The notes under the pieces: generated by a model
Seen by the model: only the letters and a program-made list of their open reading frames with translations
Databases searched by the model: none
Told to the model about the DNA's origin: nothing
Shown here: positions 44,263-56,708 of the stretch, piece by piece
Numbering within the stretch: position 1 is the stretch's first letter
How the letters are laid out: the number at the start of each line of letters is the position of its first letter
Position numbers and translations under genes: made by a program
Source: Doris montereyensis
Lineage: Eukaryota; Mollusca; Gastropoda; Nudibranchia; Dorididae
Length of the DNA: 64,000 nucleotides
Direction of reading: 5' to 3'
Assembly: GCA_037039925.1 (NCBI GenBank)
Contig: JAXRKP010000015.1
Location: forward strand, 268,501 to 332,500

Positions 44263-47200
44263 TTTCTTTCTTTCTTTCTTTATCAGTTCCCATTCTACCT
44301 TTCGGTGTATGGGTTCAGATGCCCGAGATGATCTTTCTCCAGGATGCCCTGTCCCGGCATTTTCTGTTTTCTTGCCAAAAAGTTAAATTTCTATGCTTCA
44401 ATGCCTCTTTTACATCTTCTTCCCACTTTCTCCGAGGTCTGCCTTTTGGTCTTTTACCTTGGGCTTAAGCACTGTATACTGATCTAGCTATTCTATGGTC
44501 ATTCATTCTGTTTACATGCCCAAATCATCTCAATTGATTTGTTTCTATCTTAGTTTTTATGCCATCTACTTTGGTTTGATCTCTTATTGTTGTGTTTCTG
44601 ATTTTGTCTCTTTTAGTTTTCCCTACTACTCTTCTTAGATATTCCATTTCAGCTGCCTGTACTCTACTGTATTCTCTAATGTCTAAGGTCCAGGTTTCGC
44701 TGTGGGACAATAAACTGTATTGTATACTGCCATTTTGGTTTTTGTTGACAATTCTTGCTTACCTACAAATGCCTTTCTTTGATGGTTATATATTGCACTT
44801 GCCTTTTTGATTCTCTGGCTGATTTCTTCTCTTAGTTTTCCCTCTAAGTTAATCATTACTCCTAGGTAATTGTAGCTTTGAACTTGTTGTAAATTCTCCC
44901 TGCCCAATTTAAGATTTTGTGTTTTAGCTTCCCTAGTTACTAGCATTGTTTTTGTTTTCTTTGCATTTACTCTCGTTCCTCTTGTATTTAGTTCATTGTT
45001 CATAATGTTGATATTCGACTGAACTAAATCATCGGCAAATGAAAGCATTGATACATTTACTGGTTTGGGCTTCCACATACCTACATTCATTTTCTTCATT
45101 TTTGAGGATGCCTTTGGGACTGAAGCCATAAATGTGATAAACAAAATAGGACTTAGGATACAACCCTGTCTTACTCCTATATCTACATCAAATTCTGCAG
45201 ATGTTTCCAGCTACTCTCACTGCACGTGTTGGTTTATTGTAAAAACTTTTAATGGCTTCTATTAAATTTTTCTCTACATTGTGTTTTTAAAGAATGCCAT
45301 AGTTCGTCCCTCCTCACAGTGTCAAATGCCTTTTCTAAGTCAATAAAACACTGGTGTAAGTCAATGTTTCTCTCAAGGAATTTTTCTATTATTTGTTTAA
45401 TTGTAAATATGTGGTCTTGTACACTTCTACATGGTCTAAATCCACTCTGATGCTCTTCAATCTGATCATCTACTCTTTTCCTTTGACTCATTTCCAGTAT
45501 CCTGGCATATACTTTTCCTGGAATGCTAAGTACTAAGTAGTCATATCCTTCTATAGTTTGAGCATTCCATAGTTGATCCTTTCTTATGTATTGGTACTAC
45601 CTTTCACTTCTTCCAGTCGTCTTGTACCTGTTTGGACTTCCATGCTTGTTGGCATATTGCATGTGGTAGTTTGTCTGTCTCTCTCATTGGTTTTTAATAT
45701 TTCTGGCTTAACTTGATCTGTTCCTGGGGCTTTTCCTTATTTCGCTTTTCTTATTGCTGTTTGGATTTCTTCCATTGATATATCTACATCTTCAGCTGTC
45801 TCCTCTGGATTACTTGTTACTCTTACTAATTGATCTTTACTCCTTGTTTCATACGTTCTGGAGGGATATTTAATTGGTGAAAATACTTTCTCCATGTTTC
45901 CATGATTTTGCTGAGCTGTCTTATTTCATTATTTCTGCTTTGGCATGCTTAATTTATCGTATTGGGCATGCTTTGGTCTTTCTCATGCTCTTCATTGCCC
46001 CTCCCCCCAGAACAGCTTTTGGTTTCCTTGATAGCTTTCTTGAAGTCTTTGTCCAAACTCTTCTCATTGTACCTGTTTTTCTTTCCTAACTTCCTCTTTG
46101 GCGATGGTTCTTTTATTCACGTAATCTATCCTATCCTCTGGTCTCTTTTTTCGCAAGTATTTCTTCCAGGCATCCTTCTTTTCTTTGATCTTAGTCTTGA
46201 CATTCTCATTCCACCATGCTGTTCTTTTCCTATCTCTTTTAATTTGTTTCCTACCACAGACCTCTTCAGTACAACTGAGGAGTGTTTCTTTATATATTTG
46301 CCACTTTTCTTCTATTGTGCTATGATTCAGATCCGTCTGTCTTTCACTGATAAATCTTTTTATCCTCGATTGGTATACCTGTTTTACTACTGGTTTATTT
46401 AATTCCTCTATTTCGAGTTTATTAGCTTTCTTCTCATTCCTTTTCTGTTTGTTTTCTGCAGTCATTTTGGCAATCACCAAGTGATGATCACTAAATATTT
46501 CTGCTCCTCTGTTTACTTTTGCATCCACCCAATTTACTGTAAAAAAAGGGAGCTTTTAACTATTATGAAGTCTATCATTGACTTTTCACACCTGTTTTCA
46601 TTTACTCTTGTATATTTGTGGATATCTCTATGAGGAAAAAAGGTGTTGGCTATTTTCATGTTATTCTTTAGGCAAACAATCTATTAATCTCTGTCCATTC
46701 GGAGAAGTTGTTGTCTCTCCTTCTTTACCTATTACTCCTCTGACGTCTCTAAATCATTAGTTCCTGTTTGGGTTTAAGATTCTCTGCAGCTATTTGTAAA
46801 TCGTTTTCGAAGATATCTTTTTCTTCTTTAGTTGAGTCTTCGTTTGGTGCATAAGCTATTAATAATTTAATTTCTCTTCCTTTTGGATTAATATTTGCCT
46901 CTAATACTAATAGCCGTGGGATTATAAATTTCCAACTTTCTAGTAGCTTTCATGCCTTTTATGCACTAGGAGGCCTACTCCTGTTCTAGCTATATCTTTG
47001 ACATCTTCTCCTGAGAGGTTTAAAATATATCTATTCCCTGTCCTTTTTTCTTTGTTTCTGTAATGGCCAAAATGTCTACTTTGAAATTTTCCATTTCTTC
47101 AACTAATTCTAACTCTTTTCCATTTATTGCCCTAACATTCCATGTTCCAAAAATCACAGTCCGTATTCGTTTCCAAGTTCGTCTTCGGAAGATCAAGCCA

Positions 47201-47575
47201 GTTATATTACATTTATTTCTCTGATTCAGTTTGGTTTTGGATAAGCAGGGCATTAGCCCACTGTACCCTAGGTAGATGGTGGGGCTGCCACCCTGAGGCC
47301 CCCTATCAGACCTTGTTATTTTCTGTCAGGGTTAACTCCGTTAGCCTTTAGTCATTCAAGACTAGCCTGCAAGGTAGCAGATTGTTATTTTCTGTCAGGG
47401 TTAACTCACTTAGCCTTTGGTCGATCAAGACCGGTCTGCAAGGCAGCATGTTGTTTTCTGTCAGGGTTTACTCCCTTAGCCTTTGGGTGGCCAAGACCCG
47501 CCTGCAAGACAGCAGGAGACTCGTGGAAGGTGACATCATCTACTCCCCATACAGGTGCTTACCTATCTGCCGCCC
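44262..47575 (-). mobile_element. RTE-like LINE, copy 1 (minus strand), decayed
   Basis: Read on the minus strand: three 5' tandem monomers (47500-47330), endonuclease start (47253-47020: VIFGTWNVRAINGKELEL, LAITETKKKGQ), linker (46528-46064: SDHHLVIAKM), reverse transcriptase (45491-45249: FIDLEKAFDTVRRDELW; 45144-44683: LSFADDLV with the FADD catalytic pair, GSETWTLD-like later), and a C-terminal segment (44710-44525: SETWTLDIREYSRVQAAEME, YLRRVVGKTKRDKIRNTTIR). Ends with a (GAAA)n tail at about 44262-44282. Frameshifts separate the pieces. Embedded in the 35-bp satellite; GCCTTGTGTGC borders both ends, but is also part of the satellite unit. Confidence 0.9.
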
Positions 47576-49815
47576 GAGCCTTGTGTGCACCAGTTGAAAC
47601 ATTACACTCCTTGCCTTGTATGCACCAGGTGAAGTACTACACGCCTTGCCTTGTGTGTACAGGTGAAGTAGTTCACGCCTTGCCTAATGTGCACCAGGTG
47701 AAGTATTAGTATTACACGCCTTGCCTTGAGTGTACCAGGTGAAGTACTACACGTCTTGCCTTGTGTGTAGCAGATGAAGTACTTCACACTTCAAACCTTG
47801 CCTTGTGTGCACTAGGTGAAGTATTACACGCCTTGTCTTGTGTGTACAAAGTGAAGTACTACACGCCTTGCCTTTGTGTACCAGGTGAAGTACTACACGC
47901 CTTGCCCAGGTGAAGTACTACACGCCTTGCCTTGTGTGTACCTGGTGAAGTACTACACGCCTTGCCTTGTGTACCAGGTGAAGTACTACACGCCTTGCCT
48001 TGTGTGTACCAGGTGAAGTACTAGATGCCTTGCCTTGTGTGTACCAGGTGAAGTACTACGCCACTTGTGTGTACCTTGCCTTGTGTGTACCAGGTGAAGT
48101 ACTAGACGCCTTGCCTTGTGTGTACCAGATGAAGTACTGCACGCCTTGCCTTGCCTTGTGTGTACCAGGTGAAGTACTACACGCCTTGCCTTGTGTGTAC
48201 CAGGTGAAGTGTGTGCACCAGGTGAACACGCCTTGCCTTGTGTACCAGGTGAAGTACTAGATGCCTTGCCTTGTGTGTACCAGATGAAGTACTACACGCC
48301 TTGCCTTGTGTGCACCAGTTGAAGTACTACACGCCTTGCCTTGTGCACCAGTTGAAGTACTACACGCCTTGCCTTGCCTTGTGTACCAGGTATTCTACAC
48401 GCCTTGCCTTGTGTGTACCAGGTGAAGTACTACACGCCTTGCCTTGTGTGCACCAGTTGAAGTACTACACGCCTTGCCTTGTGTGCACCAGTTGAAGTAC
48501 TACACGCCTTGCCTTGTGTGTACCAGGTGAAGTACTACACGCCTTGCCTTGTGTGTACCAGGTGAAGTACTACACGCCTTCCTTTGTGTTAACAAGGTGA
48601 AGTACTACACGCATTGCCTTGTGTGGACCAGGTGAAGTACTAGCCTTGCCTTGTGTACACGCCTTGCCTTGTGTGCATCAGGTGAAGTATTACACGCCTT
48701 GCCTTGTGTGCACCAGGTGAAGTACTACACTCTTTGCCTTGTGTGTACCAGGTGAATTACCTACACGCCTTGCCTTGTGTGTACCAGGTGAAGTATTACA
48801 CTCTTTGCCTTGTGTGTACCAGGTGAATTACTACACGCCTTGCCTTGTACCAGGTAAAGTATTACACTCATTGCCTTGTGTGTACCAGGTGAAGTATTAC
48901 ACTCTTTGCCTTGTGTGTACCAGGTGAAGTACTACACTCCTTGCCTTGTGTGTACCAGGTAAAGTATTACACTCCTTGCCTTGTGTGTACCAGGTGAAGT
49001 ATTACACGCCTTGCCTTTTGCCTTGTGTGTACCAGGTGAAGGTGAAGTACTACACTTGCCTTGTGTGCATCAGGTAAAGTATTACACACATTGCCTTGTG
49101 TGTACCAGGTGAAGTACTTGCCTTTGTGTACCAGGTGTATCAGGTGAAGTACTACACGCCTTGCCTTGTGTGTACCAGGTGCCTTGCCTTGTTGCCTTGT
49201 GTGCATCAGGTGAAGTATTACACGCCTTGCCTTGGTGAAGTACTACACTCCTTTGCCTTGTGTGGTGAATTACTACGCCTTGCCTTGTGTGTACCAGGTT
49301 AAGTACTAGGTAAAGTATTACACTCTTTGCCTTGTGTGTACCAGGTGAAGTATTACTTGCCTTGTGTGTACCAGGTGAAGTACTATACTCCTTGCCTTGT
49401 GTGTACCAGGTTAAGTACTACACTCCTTGCCTTGTGTGTACCAGGTAAAGTATTACACACCTTTGCCTTGAAGTACTGTACCAGTACCAAAGTATTACAC
49501 ACCTTGCCTTGTGTGCACCAGGTAAAGTATTACACACCTTGCCTTGTGTGCACCAGGTGAAGTATTACACGCCTTGCCTTGTGTGTACCAGGTGAAGGAC
49601 TACACGCCTTGCCTTGTGTGTACCAGGTGAAGTATTACACGCCTTGCCTTGTGTGCACCAGGTGAAGTACTACACGCCTTGCCTTGTGTGTACCAGGTGA
49701 AGTACTACACGCCTTGCCCTGTGTGCACCAGGTGAAGTATTACACGCCTTGCCTTGTGTGTACCAGGTGAATTACTACACGCCTTGCCTTGTGTGCACCA
49801 GGTGAAATATTACAC
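47575..49815 (+). repeat. 35-bp satellite array 1, about 60 units
   Basis: Consensus pieces GGTGAAGTACTACACGCCTT and GCCTTGTGTGTACCA, with ATTACAC and CACCA variants and partial-unit rearrangements around 49000-49490. The many ORFs with ALCVPGEVLH-like repeats on one strand and RRVVLHLVHTRQ on the other are artefacts. Confidence 0.96.
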
Positions 49816-50296
49816 GTAAAGCTGGGTCGGACTCGAAATTTGTGCGACTTACGGACCGACCTAAAGACTTTCGGATCTCGGACGGTCCGATCCCCAACCT
49901 TAACCCTCTCCTCCCTCTCTGCCTTTAAACCCTCAACCTTTCCCCCACCCGTCCCTTCTCCACCCGAGCTAAGATTAGGTTATAGATGTAAGGAGGATGG
50001 CTGGAAACCGACTTTGGAATTCCTCAAGAATTTAAATCCAGGGTTAGGAATCTTTATAAGCGTAAACGGAAATAAAAGTAATTTTGATTACATCCAAATA
50101 TTTATGCCTGTAGCTTTATTTTCAAACAAGACAACCAGATCCTGTCTCGACAAAGGAGCAAAATGGACACTCGATAAAATCCAGTTCAGTTTTAATTATA
50201 ATTAAAGTGTTATTCATGTCTGTTCTATAATATGTTTGTAACACTTAAATAAGTACTTTTTTTCTGTCTTGTGATTGCTGCTTAACACGATGACAG
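49816..50296. other. Unrecognised spacer between satellite and candidate exon
   Basis: Less AT-rich than most of the window at 49820-49990 (GACTCGAAATTTGTGCGACT, CTTAACCCTCTCCTCCCTCT). An open frame runs through to 50205, but its first codons are satellite and I see no domain. Possibly a transposon fragment. Confidence 0.35.
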
Positions 50297-50397
50297 GCCG
50301 GATCACAGCATTGGTAACGGTGACACGCGTTCACTTTCCGACATCAAAGGAAAAATCGGCCGTGGAATTTGGGAAGGTGATTCAGAGAGACAACATG
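50297..50397 (+). CDS. Candidate further STAT C-terminal exon
   Basis: The acceptor CGATGACAG (ends 50296) and a GTGTGT donor at 50398 bound 101 bp. Taken after the phase-2 end of exon 19 it reads EPDHSIGNGDTRSLSDIKGK then IGRGIWEGDSERQH, open throughout and Ser/Asp/Gly-rich as for a STAT tail. No family motif confirms it; the intron would be 15.5 kb. It is followed at once by a GA microsatellite. Confidence 0.35.
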
Positions 50398-50425
50398 GTG
50401 TGTGTTTGTTGAGTGGGTATCAGAA

Positions 50426-50692
<267 letters not shown>

Positions 50693-50849
50693 TTTGAATC
50701 TTGGATTGAATTGCCTTTCGCACTGAATTGACTTTCGGATTGAAGTGCCGTCTGCTGACCGGCTTGCGTCCGATGCTCAGATCCGAGACTTGCTTTTGAG
50801 TCTCGAGATTTTCATATCATCAGATGGTCGAATAGTTCGACACAGCTCT

Positions 50850-53800
50850 ACCAAACCAAACGTACATCCTTGGGTTGGCCACGTTTTCTAGTGGTCAAAT
50901 TGGAGTATACTATGATGCTCTATTGGTGGCATTGCTCAATGTTTTCAAGATAGCTCGAGCACTGAGATATAATGACGTAACGAGCAAGCCCAAAAGCGTC
51001 GGCAGATTTCGTTCTGGTGACCCTTTGAAAGATGAGTCGTCAAAGCTGCTCTGCAATGAGTATTTTTGTGATATCCATGTGGACGTTGAGCCTCACCTGA
51101 GCCTCAATAGTTCGGAAGGCATCGTCAAATCCCGTAACCTAGATGGATGCACTGAGGAAGAGCTGGACAAACAGTGATGCAAGGGGCAGAGAGGAACGTA
51201 GTTTGCTCGGTTAGTAGCACGCTTTCTTTTCATGGCGAGGCGATGGGTGCCGACGCAGACGTCGCAGGTTCGATCCCCATGGTGGCTAGGATTTTTTTCT
51301 GTCTATTCCTTGTATTTTTCTCGTCTTTGTTCCTATGGGGCTTTCGTATTATCTTGTGTCATTACCTTCACTGGGAAAGAGCTGGTGAGTAAACTGGATG
51401 GGGTTACCCATGCAAGATGAATAATCGTCCGCAAGGAGGATAAGGAGATCAAGACCCAAACTGCCCAAACTGCCAACAGTCCTCACCATCGAGTATTTGG
51501 TTTTGGCTGTCAGACCTTTTGTCCCGAACCCGATGAGGTGCTTTGACTGTCATCGGTTCGGACATGGGAAAACGAAGTGTCATCGAGAGGCCGCTTTCCC
51601 CGCTGTGGTAAGGGTGGACACTCTGAAGAGCAATGTGGACACTCTGCCTCATCCAAAGACTGTCCGAAGTGGCAGGAGGAAAAGACAATCCTCGACTATA
51701 AAGCACAGCACGGTGGTACATTTTCTCAGGCTAGGGCGGCTTTTCTCCCGAGTCTAGCTGCCTCTGTGCAGGGGAAAACGTATGCTGCTGTTGTTCGGGA
51801 CAGAACACCATGACTATTGGAGCCAAAACCAAAGCAGCCTCATCGCCCAGACACGCAAAGAAGACCAGACTAGTGGTCAGCGGGGACAAATTTGTCCCCA
51901 CCAAAAACAAATTTGCTGTTCTTTTGGGTGAGGAAGAGATGGCTTTCGATCCATCGTCTTCCCACCCCATCTTCCCCTCCACCTTTACCCCTACCCTCCC
52001 TCTTATCGTTGGAGACCGACCCTCCCTCACCCCCACGTCCCTCTCCTACCCCAGACCCCCTCCTTTCCTCCCAAACCCCAATCCCTTCGTCACAACCCAC
52101 CCGCTCTGATCCCACCCTCCCACTACCTCCCTCTTCCCAACGGACTCTAGCCCCTCCTACTCCCATCCCCCATCCCAAACCTCCTTCCACTTTGTTTTCT
52201 TCAAAATCGGTGGGAAGGAGGTACGAAAAAAAATGGACACCACCGAAGGCTTCGTCCCCCAAGGACGACGTCGCCGGTGGCCAAACAGCATGGAGGGCTG
52301 ATACCTGGTGCTCAGCCCTCCTTTGCCAAGAAATATGAGGGTTCAGTCTAAAAGTACATAAAACAAATTAAATATAAAATGAATACCATTCTGCAGTGGA
52401 ATGTGAGGGGCGTAATGGCACATTACATAATCTTGTTTTATTATGTAGTTCAAAAAGACCTCTTGCCCTAGCACTGCAATAAAGTAAAGATAAGAGAAAG
52501 TTGTCAGTAAAAGGATACACTTGGATACAGGCTAATATTTAATAACACCACGCTTTTGCTCCACGATTCTTATCGCTACACCCATTTGGAGTTGGACGCC
52601 AGTATAGATATAATGGCTGCTCCTAGTAGCCATTCATCTCATAAATCTTTCACTGTCTTTTCTGTATGCCTACCGTCATCAGTTAACACAAGCGTTTATG
52701 AAATGGAAAACCTTTCACCTCAGCTCCCCTCCCCTTTCCTCTTACTTGGGGACTCCAATGCCCATTCTTGTCTATGGGGCGATTCCTGACCAGACAACCG
52801 TAGTCGAATGATTGAGAAGTTGATATTTGACAATGATTTAATTATCTTAATTTCAGGAGAAGCGACATTTCTTCATTCAGCCTATCAATCAGTTTCAGCC
52901 ATCGGTCTATCGATTGCCCACCCCCCCCCCACTCTCTTGCTCTAATGACGACCTCGGTGGTAGTGATCACTACCCTATCGTCTTAGACTTTCAAGCAAAC
53001 AGAACAGAGGACTCTACTGCATATTTCACTTTCAATAAAGCAAACTGGACTCTTTTCAAAACGGTATGTTCTTCTGACATAGACGACTCTATTCTATCAT
53101 CCGATGACCCCATATCTATTTTCTCGCAGAAATTGATTTCTTTGGCAAAAAGGACAATTTCCTTCCATCTCCGTAAGCACCACAGATTTTCAAGGGTCCC
53201 CAGGTTCTCCAGCGAGTGTAAGAAAGCAATCAACAGAAGAAAGAAATTGTTTTTTTTCTCCTAGTGTTGAAAAATTTGAGAAGTTTTAAAAAAGAAAAGG
53301 GCAAGACAAAATACATAATAAGACAAGTCAAAAGGAATTCCTGGCAGAAATACGTTTCCTCTTTAAATTGCAATGCGACCATTAAAACCAACAGGCAGTG
53401 AGAAAAATTAAAAATAAGACAGCTTGCACAAATATCATCCTAACAAAGGACGGCAAGTTAATTACCGATGTCAAACAGAAAACTACCTTGGTCAGAGTAT
53501 TGCTCAGACTTCTTTCACTGGACATTACGCCGCAGGTTTCAAAAAATTAAAACAAGTGAAAGAAAAAAAACCTATAAACTTTACCTCGGACAATATAGAA
53601 CCCTATAACAAACTTTTTTTCTATGAAAGAGCTGAGGGCATCCCTAGCGAAATCAAATGAATCAGCTGCAGGACCTGACTGTATCTACTATCACTATCGA
53701 TTCCCCACTAATCTTCCCAACTCTTGTCTTTCCACCCTTTTAAAAATATTCAATATAATCTGGACTACAGGCCGAATTCAAACCATCCTGGAAAAAGGCA

Positions 53801-55530
53801 TCACTATTCCAAAACCTAACCGAGATCTCCGTGACCTGTCTAGTTATATACCAACAGCTTTAACTAGTTGCCTTTGCAAAACCATGGACATACTGGTGAA
53901 TAACCGCTATCTTTGAGTCTTGGAGAGAAAAAATCTTTTCTCAAGTCCTATGCGGTTTTCGCAAACACCATAGTACTAATGATCATCTTATCCGTCTAGA
54001 ATGTTTCATTCAGGAGGCCTTTGCTTGAAAAAGACAGGTCCTTGCTGTCTTTTTTTTACCTAGAAAAGGCTTACGACACAAACAGAAATCATGGCAACTT
54101 TACTGACATTTTCAAACTCAATTTCCATAGTCGTCTTCCTATTTTTGTTTCTGATTTCCTGTCAAAATGGCATTAGGGTCTACATTATCTGAAGATTTTT
54201 CACCTAAAAATAATGGAGTTCGACAAGGTAGCATTTTTTCTCCGGTATTATTTAACATAAAAATAAATAATACCATAAAGGTACTGCCTACCGATGTACA
54301 AGCATTTCTTTTTGTAAATGATTTTAGCTATCTATATTGAATGCAAACATTTGCCATACCTTGAAAGATGAATGCAACTATGTATCAACAAGGTTCAAAA
54401 ACGAACGGGTAACTGACAACAGTTTTTAATTCTCCACATCAAAAACTGTATGTGTCCACTTTCATAACCAAATAGATGTACATGCTGTACCGTTTTTATT
54501 TAAACAAAACGCCTCTGAAATTTTGTAAGGAGGCCAGTTTTTAGGTGTCATCTTCAACAAAAGGTTATCCTTCTTGCCTCATATTCAAAGCCTTAAGAAA
54601 AAATGTCAAAAGCCTCTGAATATTCTGCGAGTTGTGGGTCACATGGATTGGGGTGCTGACAGAGTGGCCCTATTGAAACTATATAAAGCATTGGTCCTGT
54701 CCAAGCTGGAGTATGGCTCTGTTGCTTATGGATCCGCCCCCAAACATGTACTAAAAATGCTATACCCCCATTCATTATCAGGGTCTTCGAATTGCCTTAG
54801 GCGCCTTCTGAACTTCGCCCGTAAAGAGCCTATATGTAGAAGCCAGTGAACCATTTTTACATCACCAACGGCTTAAACTGTCAATGAATTACTACTTGAA
54901 TTTAAAGTCACTACCCCAAATACCTGTATACAAAAACGTATTTGAAGCTTCCCCGTCTGTGATATTTGAGACATCCAAAACTGCTCCACCTTTCGGCATT
55001 CGAATTATCCCCCATATATTGCGGGGAAACATAAATTATGAGGAAATAAATAATAGTAACTTTCGAATTCCCCCACCATGGACCAAAACCCATATAAATT
55101 TAGATTTTTCATTGTCCAAATTTTCAAAGGACAAAACGAGCCCGCTCGTTTTTCAACAGGAATTTTTACGGATGAGGCATGATTTTCCTGACAGTGTCAT
55201 GTTTACACAGATGGCTCAAAGAGAGTGAAAATGTAAATGTTGCCATTTATTACCCGGATCATTCGGAATCTCGAAAAATGTGCGTCTGAAGTGAAAGATA
55301 ATACTTCTATTTTCAATGCTGAATTGCACGCCATTGATTTTAAAAAAGCTGACGAGGAGTTATACGAATTTTATTATCTGGACGGGTAGCCTGTCTGCCC
55401 TTCGGGGTCTGAGAACTGTAAATACTGAAAATCAAATAATCCTACTAATTAGACACGTTTTAAAAGACCTTGTTGGAAAACACTTTACGTTGTCTGGATA
55501 CCGAGGCATGTCGGCTTCAAATCCGGGCAG
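50850..55530 (+). mobile_element. I/Jockey-superfamily LINE with CCHC gag-like ORF1 and RNase H, decayed
   Basis: ORF1 region 50875-51810: open start, then after a SINE insertion two zinc knuckles (RCFDCHRFGHGKTKCH at about 51538-51585; CGKGGHSEEQCGH at about 51604-51642). ORF2 begins at ATG 52380 (MNTILQWNVRGV), with endonuclease motifs LLGDSNAHSCLWGDS (52740-52785) and GGSDHYPIVLDF (52955-52992); reverse transcriptase with EKAYDT (54063), GVRQGSIFSPVLFN (54211) and FVNDF (about 54310), where FVDDF is expected; and an RNase H domain (IIWTGSLSALRGLRTVNTEN, 55370-55430). Numerous stops and frameshifts. The 3' end is cut at the RTE copy near 55530. RNase H favours the I clade. Confidence 0.88.
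51167..51376 (+). mobile_element. SINE family A, copy 2, inserted in LINE ORF1 with 9-bp target duplication
   Basis: AAGAGCTGG at 51158-51166 and 51377-51385 flank the insertion. Removing it rejoins ORF1 as TEEEL followed by VSKLDGVTHAR. The head carries an A-box-like TTTGCTCGGTTAGTAGCACG and the B-box GGTTCGATCCC (about 51269); the tail TCGTCTTTGTTCCTATGGGG matches copy 1. This is direct evidence of retroposition of this tRNA-derived family. Confidence 0.88.
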
Positions 55531-55802
55531 TGGACAGGTAAGCAACTGTACGGGGAGTAGATGATCCCGCCCTCCACGAGTCTCCTGCTGCCTTGCAGGC
55601 AGGTTTTGACTGACCGAAGGCTAAGGGAGTTAACCCTGACAGAAAATAACAACCTGCTGCCTTGCAGGCTGATCTTGAATGACTAAAGGCTAAGGGAGTT
55701 AACCCTGACAGAAAATAACAAGGCTTGGTAGGGGGCCTCAAGGTGGCAGCCCCACCATCTACCTAGGGTACAGGGGCTAATCCCCTACTTATCCAAAACA
55801 AC

Positions 55803-56483
55803 TTGATTCAAAGTAATATATACAATGATATACCCGGCTTGAACTTTCGAAGACGACTCTGGAAAAGAACACGGACTGTGATTTTTGGAACATGGAATGT
55901 TAGGGCAATGAATGGAAAGGAGTTAGAATTAGCTGAAGAAATGGAAAGATTCAAAGTAGACATTTTGGCTATTACAGAAACAAAGAAAAAAGGACAAGAA
56001 ATAGAAAATGTAGGACCAAATCATGCTTTAATCTTCTCAGGAGTAGATTTCAAAGATAGAGATAGAGCAGGAGTAGGCCTCCTAATGCATAAAAGGCAAG
56101 ACATGCTACTAGAAATTTGTAAATTTGTAAGCCCACGGCTATTAGAGGTAAATATTAAACCAAATGGAAGAGAAATTAAATTATTAATAGCTTATGGACC
56201 AAACGAAGATGCCCCCAAAGAAGAAAAAGATATCTTCGAAAATGATTTACAAATAGCTGCAGAGAATCTCAAATCCAAACAGGAATTAATCGTTTTAGGA
56301 GATTTCAACGCTAGAGTAGGCAACAATGTAGAAACGTCAGGAGGAGTAATAGGTAAAGAAGGAGAGACAACACCTTCTCCAAATGGACAGAGACTAATAG
56401 ATTTTTGCCTAAAGAATAACATGAAAATAGCTAACACATTTTTTCCTCATAATGTTATCCACAAATATACAAGAGTAAATTAA
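55803..56483 (+). CDS. RTE-like LINE endonuclease domain (AP-endonuclease type), truncated ORF
   Basis: 226 codons. Motifs: VIFGTWNVRAMNGKELELAE near the start (N of the catalytic core), ILAITETKKKGQ (E of the metal site), LIAYGPNE, and ELIVLGDFNARVG (D/N pair). The frame stops at 56481; the remaining SDHHLVIAKM motif is in another frame at about 56590. Such endonucleases nick target DNA to prime reverse transcription. Read as a fragment of one original ORF. Confidence 0.85.
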   Translation: MIQSNIYNDIPGLNFRRRLWKRTRTVIFGTWNVRAMNGKELELAEEMERFKVDILAITETKKKGQEIENVGPNHALIFSGVDFKDRDRAGVGLLMHKRQDMLLEICKFVSPRLLEVNIKPNGREIKLLIAYGPNEDAPKEEKDIFENDLQIAAENLKSKQELIVLGDFNARVGNNVETSGGVIGKEGETTPSPNGQRLIDFCLKNNMKIANTFFPHNVIHKYTRVN

Positions 56484-56708
56484 GACTGGTGTGAAAAGTC
56501 AATCATAGACTACATAATAGTTAGCAGCTCCCTTTTTTTTTACAGTACAATGGATGCTAGAGTAAGCAGAGGAGTTGAAATATTTAGTGATCATCACCTA
56601 GTGATAGCCAAAATGAGATTATTAACTGAAGAAAACTAACAGGAAAGGAAAGAGAAGAAAGTTACTGAACTCAAAATAGATGAACTAAATAAACCAATAT
56701 TAAAACAG

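Noticed and set aside
45874..46402. Plus-strand hydrophobic ORFs resembling membrane proteins
   Set aside because: Antisense of the LINE linker region; hydrophobicity comes from the complement of Lys/Glu codons.
47602..49560. ORFs with repeating ALCVPGEVLHALPC or RRVVLHLVHTRQ
   Set aside because: Translations of the 35-bp satellite.
44128..49815. CRISPR-like array (short repeats of about 35 bp)
   Set aside because: Units are contiguous with no unique spacers, and the genome is clearly eukaryotic; this is a satellite.
51230..51290. tRNA gene
   Set aside because: A and B boxes are present, but within a dispersed SINE with a non-tRNA tail and target duplications; no tRNA cloverleaf could be drawn with confidence.
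51892..52338. Proline-rich ORF of 148 codons
   Set aside because: Out of frame with the ORF1 zinc-knuckle reading; it lies in the Pro/Ser-rich region between ORF1 and ORF2 of the LINE and is probably a shadow frame.
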